Assembly: GCF_000447295.1 (NCBI RefSeq)
Contig: NZ_KE650771.1
Coordinates: forward strand, 2,745,240 to 2,809,239
Direction of reading: 5' to 3'
DNA: 64,000 nt
Source: Fischerella sp. PCC 9431
Lineage (GTDB): Bacteria; Cyanobacteriota; Cyanobacteriia; Cyanobacteriales; Nostocaceae
Shown: positions 36,754 to 46,994 of the stretch, one piece after another
How positions within the stretch are numbered: the stretch's first letter is position 1
Layout: each line of letters begins with the position of its first letter
Made by a program: the position numbers and the translations under genes
Notes under the pieces: generated by a model
Seen by the model: only the letters and a program-made list of their open reading frames with translations
What the model was told of the DNA's origin: nothing
Databases searched by the model: none

Positions 36754-37107
36754 TCACTGAATTTCATAGTAGCGGCAAGATTCGCACGGCCCTTCTGGAT
36801 TCACAGCACAGCGAATAATTTCTGAATGAGCATTGTAGCGGCAATTCGCATTGCCAACAATCCAACGTCCATCCAACCAGCTTTTTTCTTCTGGTCGTTT
36901 AGCAGATTGCACATACAAAGCTATTTTATACAAACGGTAACGCCCCGACTTGAGCTGATAACGGTGACGACGTTCTAAAACAGCATAGGTTTTTCCTTCT
37001 ATATCAACATAATTTCCCGGTTGCGGTATCCAATCAAGTTTCACACTACCGAGGGACTGACGCGGATGCGTCAGAATTACCTCGGTTGGTAAAGTTTCTG
37101 GCTCCAT
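36754..37107 (-). CDS. DUF6464-like cyanobacterial protein with cysteine-rich end
   Basis: This 117-residue protein reads PGNYVDIEGKTYAVLERRHRYQLKSGRYRLYKIALYVQ, then NANCRYNAHSEIIRCAVNPEGPCESCRYYE, with four cysteines clustered near the C-terminus that could bind a metal. It fits a cyanobacteria-specific family I associate with DUF6464. Function unknown. It is convergent with fmt. Confidence 0.75.
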   Translation of the reverse strand: MEPETLPTEVILTHPRQSLGSVKLDWIPQPGNYVDIEGKTYAVLERRHRYQLKSGRYRLYKIALYVQSAKRPEEKSWLDGRWIVGNANCRYNAHSEIIRCAVNPEGPCESCRYYEIQ

Positions 37108-37654
37108 AAGTTCCTTCTGGTAATGTCATTTACATTATTTAGGATAGTAACGCACTCAATGACGCGAACATACGGAGTTTATGTTATAGTTAACGATTCT
37201 CTAAAAAAATGTAAAAAAGAATATAGTTTTAATTTGCATAGATGAGTCGTGATGTTACTTGTCTTGAAAGTAGGGATCGGGAGTCGGAATCAACTGAATA
37301 CCAATCTTGTATAAAGTATAAAATTAAATATTAAAATCTCAGTCATATAACATTTCTAAATCATTCGTGAGAAACAAGCTCCCCGACTTCTCTTAAGAAG
37401 TCGAGGATCTAAGCTCTGCGATTATCACAAATTATAAGGATTGCTATATATCCGAAATCAGCAATCAAAGATTTGTATTTAAATTATGTCAATTTCAATC
37501 AATATAGGTTTCTAAAATATTTTGAAACTTAAAGAAAATCTTATCTGTGCCACGGATTTTTCGTTTGTGGTTGCGCTTCGGTCTGACTATGAGCTAGGTT
37601 TGAGTTTTTATTCCACTTAATTAAAGATATTTATTTAACAAAAATTAAGTTATT
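37108..37654. other. Intergenic region with one palindrome
   Basis: This 547-bp gap has a CTCCCCGACTTCT / AGAAGTCGaGGAtc palindrome at about 37379-37410, a relative of the 21721 and 62930 palindromes. The rest is AT-rich, and I see no gene. Confidence 0.65.
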
Positions 37655-38284
37655 ATGCTCGCTTTCACAGATTTATTACTAAATTCAAAAGACAATCTTA
37701 AATACCGTTATTATCAGCAAGGAGATTTTTTGCAAGAAGTTATAGAAAGCTTGCAAGATGGATTACTAATTATTAGTGACTTGGGTGAACTTATTTATGC
37801 TAATGCATCAGCTCATCATATTTTTCATCAACTGAAACAAGATAGCTATAGTTATGAACATCACAAATTACCAAAAGCTATTTGGCATATTTGTGAGTTG
37901 TTACTTCTTAGCCGTAATCATTCACTGAATAAAGTATTTTTTTTATCTGATGAAATTTCGCTTAATAAGACACAAATATTTCGAGTCCGTGTGAGATGGC
38001 TTGATTTAAATAAATGCAAATTTTCTGGTTTTTTAGTCACAATTGAAAATCGTTATGAGTCAATGAGAAACTTAGCGATCGCAGAAGTTGCACAATATCA
38101 TCTCACACAGCGAGAAACTGATATTTGGTGTCTATATAGAGCTAATTATAGTTATAAAGAAATTGCAGCTTATCTTTACATAAGTATCAACACTGTTAAA
38201 AAACATATGAAGAATATTCATGCCAAACGAAGGCAAAATTTCTTAGAAAATCAATTTTCTACAAGTACTCTATATAGTATATAA
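37655..38284 (+). CDS. PAS-LuxR type transcription regulator
   Basis: This 209-residue protein has an N-terminal PAS-like domain (about 23-130; EVIESLQDGLLIISDLGELIYANASAHHIF) and a C-terminal LuxR helix-turn-helix (about 150-197; LTQRETDIWCLYRANYSYKEIAAYLYISINTVKKHMKNIHAK). It is probably a one-component DNA-binding regulator sensing through the PAS domain; related proteins are common in Nostocales. A 547-bp gap precedes it. Target genes are unknown. Confidence 0.87.
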   Translation: MLAFTDLLLNSKDNLKYRYYQQGDFLQEVIESLQDGLLIISDLGELIYANASAHHIFHQLKQDSYSYEHHKLPKAIWHICELLLLSRNHSLNKVFFLSDEISLNKTQIFRVRVRWLDLNKCKFSGFLVTIENRYESMRNLAIAEVAQYHLTQRETDIWCLYRANYSYKEIAAYLYISINTVKKHMKNIHAKRRQNFLENQFSTSTLYSI

Positions 38285-38308
38285 ATATAAGCAAGCACTA
38301 ACTTTTTT

Positions 38309-38785
38309 CTATTGGTCATTAGGTCTTTTTTGTAAACGAATTAAATTATTGTAAATCTGTCGTTTTAAGTCCTCATTATTTTGTAGCTGGAGAGTAATCT
38401 TGTTGAATTGGTCAATGCTAAGACCATTGGATTCGACGATTTGCTGGGAACGATTGCAGTAATTGACGGCTATATCTTTAGCCTCAGATGGTAGAGAGTT
38501 GAAGCTACTGGGTTCGCTACAAACAATCTTAGGAATTTCTCGATCGCCAATAATTTTCTTAATTTGATCAAAAGCTTGTTGTCGTTCTGGTTCGATGCGT
38601 AATAAAGATCTAGAGTAGTTGAGTATATCTTTATTATTGGGTGGAGAATTTTGAGCATTAACTGTTGAGCTAAATATCAAAATTGTAGAAACAAAACTCG
38701 CTATCGTCAAAGAGCGAAAAAACACACTTTGAAAAAGCATTTGAGTTAGCTTAGGTCGGCAAAATAATTGATATAGTCCGTTCAT
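38309..38785 (-). CDS. DUF4168 secreted protein
   Basis: This 158-residue protein has a signal peptide ending in STVNAQ (about residues 20-45). A helical domain follows with ILNYSRSLLRIEPERQQAFDQIKKI and a tail NNEDLKRQIYNNLIRLQ, the DUF4168 pattern. Two cysteines (IVCSEP, VNYCNRS) could form a disulfide. Periplasmic location is inferred. The start could be the internal ATG before LFQSVFFRS (38740), which gives a more ordinary signal peptide. Confidence 0.78.
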   Translation of the reverse strand: MNGLYQLFCRPKLTQMLFQSVFFRSLTIASFVSTILIFSSTVNAQNSPPNNKDILNYSRSLLRIEPERQQAFDQIKKIIGDREIPKIVCSEPSSFNSLPSEAKDIAVNYCNRSQQIVESNGLSIDQFNKITLQLQNNEDLKRQIYNNLIRLQKRPNDQ

Positions 38786-38895
38786 TTGCTGTGTTCAAAA
38801 CAACTACAAATATCATGATGTTAATTAGAATGAATAATTTGAGGAGAGAGAAGTTCCAATAAAAAACTGAATTTTGCTTACATTCAGATTTTTTC

Positions 38896-39885
38896 TCATT
38901 TTCTTTGACAAACCTGACAAATTTCGATAATTTTTGTCTGGAGTACTAACATTTCTACTGCTCCTTGTTTGAGACTGACTTCTAATTCTAGTAATAGGGG
39001 TAAACAGTCAATGAGTTGCTGCACGGAAAGTGATTTCACTTCTTGCTGTAAAAAGTAGATACGCTTGGGGTTGCTGACGTCAGCAGCTTTGGCGATCGCT
39101 TGTGGATCGCGTTCACCACTTTCCATCATAATTTTTACCCACAACCAGGTACGGAATTGACCAATCAGTGTCGCAATGATCCGTAAAGAGGGTTCACAAG
39201 CATCCATGAGATTAGCCAATATAGCTAAAGCTTTGGCTGTATCTCCTGCCTTCATTGCTGCTGCTAGTTGTAAGCTATTCTGATTAGTATTTTTAACTAG
39301 CTGAGTAACAACATCTATATCTTGTGGTTTGTTAGTGCCACCAGCATAAAGCTGTATTTTCTCTAACTCATTGTACAGTAGTCGTGTATCGTTGCCTACA
39401 GCTTCTGCCAAAATTTCTGCTGCTTGAGAAGTCAATTTTACACCAACAGTTTGAGCAGTAGTCTGGACAGATTGTACTAGTAGTTCTGTCTTCCAAGGCG
39501 GGATCAACGAGAATTCACGATATTCAGCCGCAAATTGTTTTAAAAGTTTAGTAGACTTGAGCCGTTCATCAGGTTTATTACGGCTAGTCAGTAATAAAAA
39601 TGAATCTTCGGGAATTACTGGTAAAGTGCGTCCTAATTCCGATAACACATTATCTGGACAGTGTTGACAAATAGTTGTGTTGACAAGCCATACCAAACGA
39701 CCACCAGCACCAAAAGGTGGTGTCATCACTTGATTTAACCCAGCGATCGCAGCATCAGCTTGATCTGGCGAAAGGGTAGTGTAGTTAAAACTCGTCCATG
39801 CAGAATCAAGGATGCGATCGCGTAAAAGTGCAACTGCTTTTTCGATCGCAAAATCGTCCTCACCCCAGTAAACATAAATTGGCAT
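38896..39885 (-). CDS. holA: DNA polymerase III delta subunit
   Basis: This 329-residue protein is HolA: MPIYVYWGEDDFAIEKAV, an LTSRNKPDERLKSTKLLKQF segment and TRLLYNELEKIQLYAG. Delta opens the beta clamp as part of the clamp loader. The P-loop is absent, as is normal for delta. The C-terminal collar domain is intact. Length is usual. Confidence 0.93.
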   Translation of the reverse strand: MPIYVYWGEDDFAIEKAVALLRDRILDSAWTSFNYTTLSPDQADAAIAGLNQVMTPPFGAGGRLVWLVNTTICQHCPDNVLSELGRTLPVIPEDSFLLLTSRNKPDERLKSTKLLKQFAAEYREFSLIPPWKTELLVQSVQTTAQTVGVKLTSQAAEILAEAVGNDTRLLYNELEKIQLYAGGTNKPQDIDVVTQLVKNTNQNSLQLAAAMKAGDTAKALAILANLMDACEPSLRIIATLIGQFRTWLWVKIMMESGERDPQAIAKAADVSNPKRIYFLQQEVKSLSVQQLIDCLPLLLELEVSLKQGAVEMLVLQTKIIEICQVCQRK

Positions 39886-40030
39886 GAGAAACCTCCTATT
39901 ATGAAAAATTAAATATTAAAAATTTCGGAAGAAGGTATGAGGGTAAACGTTGACAATTGACCAACAATCAACAATCAACAAGCAACCACTAACAAATTAA
40001 AATCAAGGACAGAGTGCGAGGATATGAAAC

Positions 40031-40828
40031 GTGGACGACAATTATCAAACCTACCTCAATCGGGTAGCACGAATGACACTACCAGAAGCCTATGGAACTC
40101 AAGTCCAGCATATCCTGGAATCTTCCAAATTTCAGCTGACACAAAATGGTAACAGACAAGCTGTGGCTTTTCCAGGTTATACGGTTATTACCCCGCCCCA
40201 CCAAGAGGAAACACAAAACTCTAATTTCTACGCTCAGTTGCAGAGTTATCAAGAGGAACTCTTGCAGTTACCCATTGGTAATGATCTGATTGTACCCGTA
40301 CCACCTGCTAGCTTCCATTTAACTTTGGCAGATGTAATTTGGGATAGTACTTTTCGTGATGCTTGTGAAAAAAATCCTGACTACGAACAACAATTGCGTT
40401 CTTGTTTTGCTGAAATTTTTCAGCAATATCAAAGATCGTTGACAAAACGTGTTGTTCATCCTATTCGTTGGCAAATGCTAGGACTGATGATAATGACAAG
40501 GGCTGTAGCTGTTTGTCTAGTACCCCAAGATCAAAATTCTTATGAAGAGATAATTAACTTTCGTCGGGCAATTTATCAGAATCCTAACATCATGACTTTA
40601 GGCATCGAACAACAGTATCACTTTACCGCCCACGTAACTTTAGGCTATTTTGGGGAAGTTTCAGCAAATTTAGATCGCGATCGCCTTGCTACTCTATTTT
40701 CACAGTTGAATCAACAATGGTTATTAAAAACACCAGAATTTCTGATTAATCGTGCGGAATTGAGAAAATTTGACGATATGACTCGTTATTATCGCCAAGA
40801 AGATTGGCCTGTTTTAGATTTTAGTTAG
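40031..40828 (+). CDS. DUF1868 2H-phosphoesterase-like protein
   Basis: This 265-residue protein carries two H-x-T motifs, SFHLTLADV (about residue 97) and FTAHVTLGYFG (about 203), which mark the 2H phosphoesterase fold (RNA ligase and cyclic phosphodiesterase relatives). The substrate is unknown. The start is GTG at 40031 with GAGG 9 nt upstream. It is convergent with the nucleoside hydrolase gene, with a strong palindrome between. Confidence 0.82.
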   Translation: MDDNYQTYLNRVARMTLPEAYGTQVQHILESSKFQLTQNGNRQAVAFPGYTVITPPHQEETQNSNFYAQLQSYQEELLQLPIGNDLIVPVPPASFHLTLADVIWDSTFRDACEKNPDYEQQLRSCFAEIFQQYQRSLTKRVVHPIRWQMLGLMIMTRAVAVCLVPQDQNSYEEIINFRRAIYQNPNIMTLGIEQQYHFTAHVTLGYFGEVSANLDRDRLATLFSQLNQQWLLKTPEFLINRAELRKFDDMTRYYRQEDWPVLDFS

Positions 40829-40876
40829 TCATTGGTCATTGGTTAAGGTTCAGTGGACAATTGACACTTGACCCTT

Positions 40877-40906
40877 GTAGAGACGCGAGGAATATCGCGT
40901 CTCTAC
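40877..40906. terminator. Bidirectional palindrome GTAGAGACGCGA
   Basis: GTAGAGACGCGA pairs perfectly with TCGCGTCTCTAC around a 6-nt loop, located between convergent genes ending at 40828 and 40913. It is one of the AGACGCGAT-family repeats. Confidence 0.75.
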
Positions 40907-40912
40907 TATTAA

Positions 40913-41845
40913 CTATTGCGATCGCAAACAACAATACAAAATTTCTTTCCAGCGTGGTACATTTATTGACCAGATGACATTTATATTTGGCGTTTTTCGC
41001 AATACGTCCAATTCATCTACAACTGTTGCACCCCGTGTAAGTGCGCTTGTTGTTTCTACATCTACAAAGTATTTGCCTTGGCGCGTTACAATATCTGGCT
41101 CAAGGGCAACTGCCATCGCTACGGGATCGGGTAACATTAAACCAGAAGCAGACTGAATATTTACACTAGCATCTAAAGCTGTGATGTTGCACTCCATTGC
41201 TAGACGTGCTGTTTCTGTACCAAAATTAATCACTTGTTCTATTTCACTGGAAGTTAACGCTGCATCGTGGCGACTCAATTCCCAACCAACCATTTCACAA
41301 GCCATACCACTGTGAAAAACAATCTTCGCAGCTTCTGGATCTACCCAAATATTATATTCAGCTGCTGGCGTCACGTTGCCAACAGTATTGGCTGCACCGC
41401 CCATAATCACACAACGCTGCACTAATGATGCAATTTCTGGCGCACGTAATAATGCTGTTGCAATATTAGTCAATGGCCCCAGCGTAACTAGGGTAATTTC
41501 ACCAGGATTAGTCTTAATTGTATCAATAATTACGTCTACTGCATGTGCTGTCTGGGGCTTACTTTTGGCTTCACGGTAATGTTTGTTACCCATCCCATCA
41601 TCACCGTGAAACCAATAAGCATAATTACATTCTCGCAATATTGGTTTGCCACAGCCAATATATACTGGTGTAGCAGCTTTGCAGATTTCAAGGGTATATA
41701 GTGCGTTTTTCGTACCTTGTTCTACCGAGACATTACCACTAACAACTGTTACCGCTTCAACACGGACATTTGTCCAACGATGCGCCATGATCAAAGCCAC
41801 AGCATCATCAGAAGCAGTATCTGTATCAATCAGAAATTTACGCAT
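40913..41845 (-). CDS. Nucleoside hydrolase (IunH family)
   Basis: This 310-residue enzyme has the family signature MRKFLIDTDTASDDAVAL, whose aspartates bind calcium, plus VVSGNVSVEQGTKNAL, TLVTLGPLTNIATAL and a C-terminal LPDPVAMAVALEPD. It cleaves N-glycosidic bonds of ribonucleosides in purine or pyrimidine salvage. Base specificity cannot be told. It lies 71 bp downstream of a 2TM protein gene on the same strand. Confidence 0.92.
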   Translation of the reverse strand: MRKFLIDTDTASDDAVALIMAHRWTNVRVEAVTVVSGNVSVEQGTKNALYTLEICKAATPVYIGCGKPILRECNYAYWFHGDDGMGNKHYREAKSKPQTAHAVDVIIDTIKTNPGEITLVTLGPLTNIATALLRAPEIASLVQRCVIMGGAANTVGNVTPAAEYNIWVDPEAAKIVFHSGMACEMVGWELSRHDAALTSSEIEQVINFGTETARLAMECNITALDASVNIQSASGLMLPDPVAMAVALEPDIVTRQGKYFVDVETTSALTRGATVVDELDVLRKTPNINVIWSINVPRWKEILYCCLRSQ

Positions 41846-41916
41846 GATTACTTAGATAGACGCTATGTTTGTTAGCGGTTAGCCATTAGTATTCTCTCTT
41901 GTGTTGTCTCCTTCTT

Positions 41917-42420
41917 CTAACTCTGCCATGCGTTTAGGAATTTATTGACAACTTTATTAAAAGTTTGTTTAACCTGATTCTGGCGATACCATTTTTGGAA
42001 AGCCATTTCGTAATCTTCGCCTTTAGTTTGGAAGGTATTCCAAGCATCAAGAGCTACACCCAGTCCCCAAAATAGGAAAATATATAGTGACCAAGATAGA
42101 CCAGCGCCACCTACTAGATCAACTAAAAGCAACACACCGTTGACAATCGTAAACTTACCAAAGCGCTTTTTAAATCTGCCGATGCGATAGTTGTTAAAAG
42201 CTTGTCTTTGCTGTATCTCTCCTTGGGTAACTTGCCAATCACGTTCTGCTAATAGAAGGGTTTCTGGGGAAATTTCTAATTCTCCAGCAATTTCTAAGAG
42301 TTGTTCGTAGGAAAATTCTTTTTCTTGGTCTTTGGCTTGGCGGGCGATCGCCAAGTGTAAAATTTTCTGAATATCTTCTTGAGTGTAGAAACGAGAGGGT
42401 TGATCTTCTGGTCGTGTCAT
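41917..42420 (-). CDS. 2TM-domain membrane protein
   Basis: This 167-residue protein has an N-terminal helical segment (YTQEDIQKILHLAIARQ, YEQLLEIAGELEISPETLLLAERDW), as in cyanobacterial 2TM proteins, then two close membrane helices (about 95-112 and 116-132) flanked by basic RIGRFKKRFGKF and a charged C-terminus. Function unknown; may be co-transcribed with the nucleoside hydrolase. Confidence 0.8.
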   Translation of the reverse strand: MTRPEDQPSRFYTQEDIQKILHLAIARQAKDQEKEFSYEQLLEIAGELEISPETLLLAERDWQVTQGEIQQRQAFNNYRIGRFKKRFGKFTIVNGVLLLVDLVGGAGLSWSLYIFLFWGLGVALDAWNTFQTKGEDYEMAFQKWYRQNQVKQTFNKVVNKFLNAWQS

Positions 42421-42602
42421 AAGAATGTCTCTGTTGTTAGTTTATATATTAAGTTTTTCTACTTGATAAAGATTACGTACTTATGCGATCGCCAGCATCG
42501 CCAGCAATGCACTTGCCAATATCCTTAGACTAGCAAATCTACTAGTGGTTAGTTGTTGTTGGTTGGTGGTGCTTTACTAACTATAAGATTATCGTTTTAG
42601 TG

Positions 42603-43166
42603 TCAATCTAACAGCCAACCAAATAACTCTTTTACTGTCAGCTTGAATTCACTGGCGAATCCTGGTGTAGGTAACAAAGCTTCTGGTTTTTCTAACACTA
42701 CTGGCTGTTGATTGCGTATATATACCAAAACTATTTTTTCCTCTGGATCAATCAACCAGCCCATTTGCGTTTCATAACTCAAACAATGCAGAATATTTTT
42801 GATGACTTTTGTGACGCTTTGGTCGGGTGATAAGATTTCAATCGTCCAATCTGGAGCTGCTGAGAAAACATTAGCAATTTCGCCCTTATCATCACGAGGA
42901 ATTCTATCCCAAGTAAAAACAGATACATCTGGTACTATGGATCTACCACCAAATGTACAGCGCAATTCTGGAAAAGCACGAGCAATTCGTTGAGACTTAA
43001 CGACTGCGTTGATCGCAATGATGGATTCACCTTGTATTGTACTATGTTTTCCCTGGGGCATTGGTTTTGTGATAATTTTACCGTCAATATACTCACTTGC
43101 CGGTTTAGTTTCTGGTAGCTTCAGAAAATCTTCCAAGGTAATGCTTTTTGCTGGTGTCTGTACCAT
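42603..43166 (-). CDS. Uma2 family (DUF820) putative endonuclease
   Basis: From the ATG at 43166 this 187-residue protein reads MVQTPAKSITLEDFLKLPETKPASEYIDGKI; an open frame upstream to 43229 is probably untranslated. PD-(D/E)xK-like features are visible: SIVPDVSVFTWDRIP and WTIEILSPDQSVTKV, with the E and following acidic/basic residues. Uma2 genes are massively amplified in cyanobacteria. Nuclease activity is predicted, not established. Confidence 0.88.
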   Translation of the reverse strand: MVQTPAKSITLEDFLKLPETKPASEYIDGKIITKPMPQGKHSTIQGESIIAINAVVKSQRIARAFPELRCTFGGRSIVPDVSVFTWDRIPRDDKGEIANVFSAAPDWTIEILSPDQSVTKVIKNILHCLSYETQMGWLIDPEEKIVLVYIRNQQPVVLEKPEALLPTPGFASEFKLTVKELFGWLLD

Positions 43167-43314
43167 AATGCGATCGCCTAACCTAACTTTAGTTCTATAA
43201 TCGCTTAAGCATGAAGATTGTATATTCAATAATCATTTCCTTCTTCTCAACCTTCATAAAATCCGGCTTTGCAATGCAATCAGCAGCAATGGCGTAGGTG
43301 TTGCGCGAATGACT

Positions 43315-43348
43315 ATCCCAGCCTTGCTGCCAACGCTGGGATTTTTTT
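43315..43348 (+). terminator. Orphan Rho-independent terminator
   Basis: ATCCCAGC pairs with GCTGGGAT and is followed by seven T. No plus-strand gene precedes it closely (the Uma2 gene is on the other strand), so it may end an unrecognised small RNA or be the remnant of a lost gene. Confidence 0.65.
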
Positions 43349-43439
43349 ATTTGCAGATGCCTTATTTGCGTAGCAGTCTACAAAAAAGTGTCCTTAACAA
43401 GTTAATAACCTCTTACTATTATTATGTGTTAATGCTACA

Positions 43440-45062
43440 ATGCATGTGCTAAAAATAACTATTCAATTACTAATTGTATGGAGTATCAATCTTATTCCAT
43501 TAGACAACTATCTGGATTCGGTAAGTAGCGGTAGTATTAGAATCCCTGCCTTCCAGCGTGGTTTTGTATGGGATATGAACAGAGTGGCATACTTAATGGA
43601 CAGTATTTATAAAAGATACCCTTTTGGTTCTTTATTATTCTGGAGAACAAAGTCAAAACTTGCAACTGAAAGAAAACTCGGTGTATTTGAGCTTCCAAAT
43701 CCAAAAGAGGATTACCCTATAGATTATGTTTTGGATGGTCAGCAAAGGCTTACATCTATTTTCTCTGTATTTCAGACAGAATTAAAACCAACACTAGAAA
43801 ACGAATGGACTGGAATATACTTTGACTTAGAAGCAGAAGAAGATGCCCAAGAAAGTCAATTCCAAGCACTATGTGATGAAGAAGTTATATCAGGAAAGCA
43901 CTTCCCTCTAAATGTATTATTCGATTCTGTAAGGTATAGAGAGGCTACGGCTAAATGTACTAATGAGCAAATTATACGCCTAGATACACTACAAGAAAAA
44001 TTTAAAGAAGTATCTATTCCTGTACAAGTTTTAAAAACAGAAGATAGACCTATTGTTGCTATCGTATTTGAACGTGTTAATAGACTTGGAATGAAGCTAG
44101 ATACACTTCAATTACTTTCAGCATGGACATGGAATGAAGATTTTGATTTATTAGAAAACTTTAGAACACTAAAAGAAGAATTAGAAGAATTTGGATTCTC
44201 TGAAGTCGGTGAAGATTGCGATTTAATATTAAGGTGTGCTGCCGCTATTCTAAAAAAAGAAACAACTCCAGAAAGTCTGTTAGAATTGAGTGGTCAACAA
44301 GTTAGAGAAGCTTTCCCAAAAGTTAAAAATGGCATTTTGGGTGCAATTGATTTTATGAGAAAGCAATTGAAAATTGCATCTCTAAAAAACCTTCCATATC
44401 CGGGACTTATAATTCCTCTATCTGCATTTTTTGCGGAACCTGATGGAAAAGAAGTTTCTTGCGACGCAGTAGTCTATAGTAGATTAAAACAATGGTTTTG
44501 GAAATCTTGTTTTACAAATAGGTATAGCACTCAAACTAAAAAAATTATTATAAGTGATATAGAAGAAGTCACAAAACTCAAATATGGAGAAGATAGTCGT
44601 TTGGGTGATATTGATTGCAATTTAAACAAAGAATTTTTTATAGAGAATCAATTTCGTCTTAGTAATGCTAGTACTAAAACTTTTATTTTAATGCTTGCCA
44701 ATAATACCCCAAAATCTTTTTTGTCAGGCTCATTGATTGATCTAGATAAAGTTTTACAAAAGTATAACAAAGCAGAATTCCATCATATTTACCCTAGAGC
44801 ATATCTTAAAGATTTAAGATTTGAGGATAATTTTATTAACTGCCTTGCTAATTTTTGTTTTTTGAGTACTTCAGAGAATAAAAAGATTGGACGAAAAAAA
44901 CCATCCGAATATGTAATCATGATGCCCAAAGGAAATACTTTAAAAGATATTTTAACCAGTGCTTTATGTCCATCAAATGTATTCGATGATAATTTTAAGT
45001 CTTTCATTGAAAACAGAGCAGAATTATTGGCTGACTTTGCAAAGGAATTAATCCAAAATTAA
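43440..45062 (+). CDS. DUF262/HNH-type protein (GmrSD/DndB-class defence nuclease candidate)
   Basis: This 540-residue protein has the DUF262 ParB-like signature IRIPAFQRGFVWDMNRV (about residue 33) and VLDGQQRLTSIF, expected to couple nucleotide hydrolysis to activity. Near the C-terminus AEFHHIYPRAYLKDLRF and NFCFLSTSENKKIGRKKPSEY form an HNH-like (DUF1524-like) nuclease motif. This combination occurs in GmrSD type IV restriction and related phage-defence proteins. The first 18 residues are hydrophobic and atypical, so the true start may be further in. The gene is AT-rich and isolated, suggesting transfer. Confidence 0.82.
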   Translation: MHVLKITIQLLIVWSINLIPLDNYLDSVSSGSIRIPAFQRGFVWDMNRVAYLMDSIYKRYPFGSLLFWRTKSKLATERKLGVFELPNPKEDYPIDYVLDGQQRLTSIFSVFQTELKPTLENEWTGIYFDLEAEEDAQESQFQALCDEEVISGKHFPLNVLFDSVRYREATAKCTNEQIIRLDTLQEKFKEVSIPVQVLKTEDRPIVAIVFERVNRLGMKLDTLQLLSAWTWNEDFDLLENFRTLKEELEEFGFSEVGEDCDLILRCAAAILKKETTPESLLELSGQQVREAFPKVKNGILGAIDFMRKQLKIASLKNLPYPGLIIPLSAFFAEPDGKEVSCDAVVYSRLKQWFWKSCFTNRYSTQTKKIIISDIEEVTKLKYGEDSRLGDIDCNLNKEFFIENQFRLSNASTKTFILMLANNTPKSFLSGSLIDLDKVLQKYNKAEFHHIYPRAYLKDLRFEDNFINCLANFCFLSTSENKKIGRKKPSEYVIMMPKGNTLKDILTSALCPSNVFDDNFKSFIENRAELLADFAKELIQN

Positions 45063-45120
45063 CATGCTCAGATAGTTTCACTTAAGCAACAAATAACGTA
45101 ACAAAAATTTTTACTTTATT

Positions 45121-45156
45121 CGCGTCTTCGTGGCTTGAGTTAACTACGAAGACGCG
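45121..45156. terminator. Bidirectional terminator palindrome between DUF262 gene and argS
   Basis: CGCGTCTTCGT pairs with ACGAAGACGCG over a 14-nt loop, with A/T-rich flanks on both sides (ttttactttatt left, atttagtta right), between convergent genes ending at 45062 and 45174. Confidence 0.75.
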
Positions 45157-45173
45157 ATTTAGTTACTAAAATT

Positions 45174-46931
45174 TTACATCCGCTCTAGCACTTGAATTCC
45201 TAACAAAGATAATCCCAACTTCAAAGTTCTAGCTGTTAAATAACAAAGTGCTAAACGTGATGTTCTGATTGGTTCTTCTGATTTAAGAACCGGACAATTT
45301 TCGTAGAACTTGTTAAACTTATCGCTGAGTTGATATAAGTATTCACATAACCGATTTGGCAATAAATCTTGCTCAACTTCACTAATAATTTCGTCGAGTT
45401 GTAACAAATACTTGGCTAAAGTTAATTCTGTGTCTTCCTTTAGCATAATTTTGGCATTTGTACCCAACTTTTCAAAATCAACATTACCTTCGCGGCTAAT
45501 TCCTTGGGTACGCACATAAGCATATAGCATGTAAGGTGCGGTGTTACCTTTGAGAGACAGCATTTTGTCATAGCTGAAGATATAGTTGCTGGTGCGGTTT
45601 TGGCTCAAATCTGCATACTTCACCGCACTAATACCAACTACTTTAGCGACATTGGTTTTAAACTCTTCGGTTTCTTGGCGTCCCTCTTGAGTTAATCTAT
45701 TTTCTAAGTCTGCACGAGAGCGAGCGATCGCTTCATCCAATAAATCCCGTAACCGTACTGTATCACCAGAACGAGTTTTGAATTTTTTACCATCTTCGCC
45801 CAAAACTAAACCGAAGGGGACGTGAACCAGTTCCACATCATCGGGAATCCACCCAGCTTTATGGACTACCTGAAACACCTGGGCAAAATGATTTGCTTGT
45901 CCAGCATCTGTAACATAAATTATACGTTTGGCATGGTCTTCTTGAATTCGGTAGCGGATAGCGGCTAAGTCTGTGGTTGCGTAGTTGTAACCACCATCAG
46001 ATTTTTGCACAATTAACGGTAGTGGTTCACCTTCTTTGTTAGTGAATCCTTCCAAAAAAACACATTTTGCGCCTTGATCTTCTACTAGCAATCCAGTTTT
46101 TTCTAAATTTTCTACAACTTGTGGCAATAAGGGATTATAAAAAGATTCTCCTCTTTCTTGCACTTTAATATCTAGCAAGTCGTAAATAACTTGAAACTCT
46201 TTTCTTGATTGTTCACACAATAATTTCCAAGCATGAATTGTATCTTCTGCACCTGCTTGTAACCTCACAACTTCTTTGCGTGCTTGTTCTTGGAAAGTTT
46301 CATCTTCATCAAACCGCTTTTTAGCTTGCTTATAAAAAGTGACTAAATCACCAATCTCTAAAGCATTAGCAGTTGTCAAAGCTTCGGGGTAAACTTCTCG
46401 CAGGTACGTAATTAACATCCCAAACTGCGTTCCCCAATCACCAACGTGATTCAAGCGCAGCACATCATGTCCTTGAAATTCTAAAATTCGAGCAATGCTA
46501 TCGCCAATAATTGTGGAACGTAAGTGTCCGACGTGCATTTCTTTAGCGATGTTGGGACTGGAAAAATCCACAATTTCGCGTTTTGGGGTTTTCGCCTTCG
46601 CAACTCCTAATCTGGAATCTGCTTGCATTGTAGCTATTTGCGCTTCCAGATATTCGGTGGTGAGTTTGAGATTGATAAAGCCAGGACCAGCCACTTCTGG
46701 TAATTTGCAGATATCTGCTACATCTAGTTTATCAACAATAGCTTGAGCGATCGCTCGTGGTTGTTGTCCTAAGCGCTTTGCTAAAGATAAAGCCACATTC
46801 GCCTGATAATCACCAAATTTCGGATTGCTTGCAGGAACCAACACCGGATCTACTCCAGTTAACTCCGCGCCAAAAGCTGCAACTAAAGCTTGCTGTAATT
46901 TTTCTTTTAATAGTTCTTGTGTAGCGTTCAT
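45174..46931 (-). CDS. argS: Arginyl-tRNA synthetase
   Basis: This 585-residue class I synthetase has an N-terminal tRNA-recognition domain, the HIGH-equivalent in [17 protein letters not shown] (about residue 130), the [17 protein letters not shown] loop that replaces a canonical KMSKS, and the C-terminal DALR anticodon-binding domain ending LGIQVLERM. It charges tRNA(Arg). Length and motifs are normal. Confidence 0.96.
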   Translation of the reverse strand: MNATQELLKEKLQQALVAAFGAELTGVDPVLVPASNPKFGDYQANVALSLAKRLGQQPRAIAQAIVDKLDVADICKLPEVAGPGFINLKLTTEYLEAQIATMQADSRLGVAKAKTPKREIVDFSSPNIAKEMHVGHLRSTIIGDSIARILEFQGHDVLRLNHVGDWGTQFGMLITYLREVYPEALTTANALEIGDLVTFYKQAKKRFDEDETFQEQARKEVVRLQAGAEDTIHAWKLLCEQSRKEFQVIYDLLDIKVQERGESFYNPLLPQVVENLEKTGLLVEDQGAKCVFLEGFTNKEGEPLPLIVQKSDGGYNYATTDLAAIRYRIQEDHAKRIIYVTDAGQANHFAQVFQVVHKAGWIPDDVELVHVPFGLVLGEDGKKFKTRSGDTVRLRDLLDEAIARSRADLENRLTQEGRQETEEFKTNVAKVVGISAVKYADLSQNRTSNYIFSYDKMLSLKGNTAPYMLYAYVRTQGISREGNVDFEKLGTNAKIMLKEDTELTLAKYLLQLDEIISEVEQDLLPNRLCEYLYQLSDKFNKFYENCPVLKSEEPIRTSRLALCYLTARTLKLGLSLLGIQVLERM

Positions 46932-46994
46932 ATATATTGTTGGGAAGCAGGCGGTAAGTGATGAGATATCTTTAACGACCTGATTATTCTAGCC

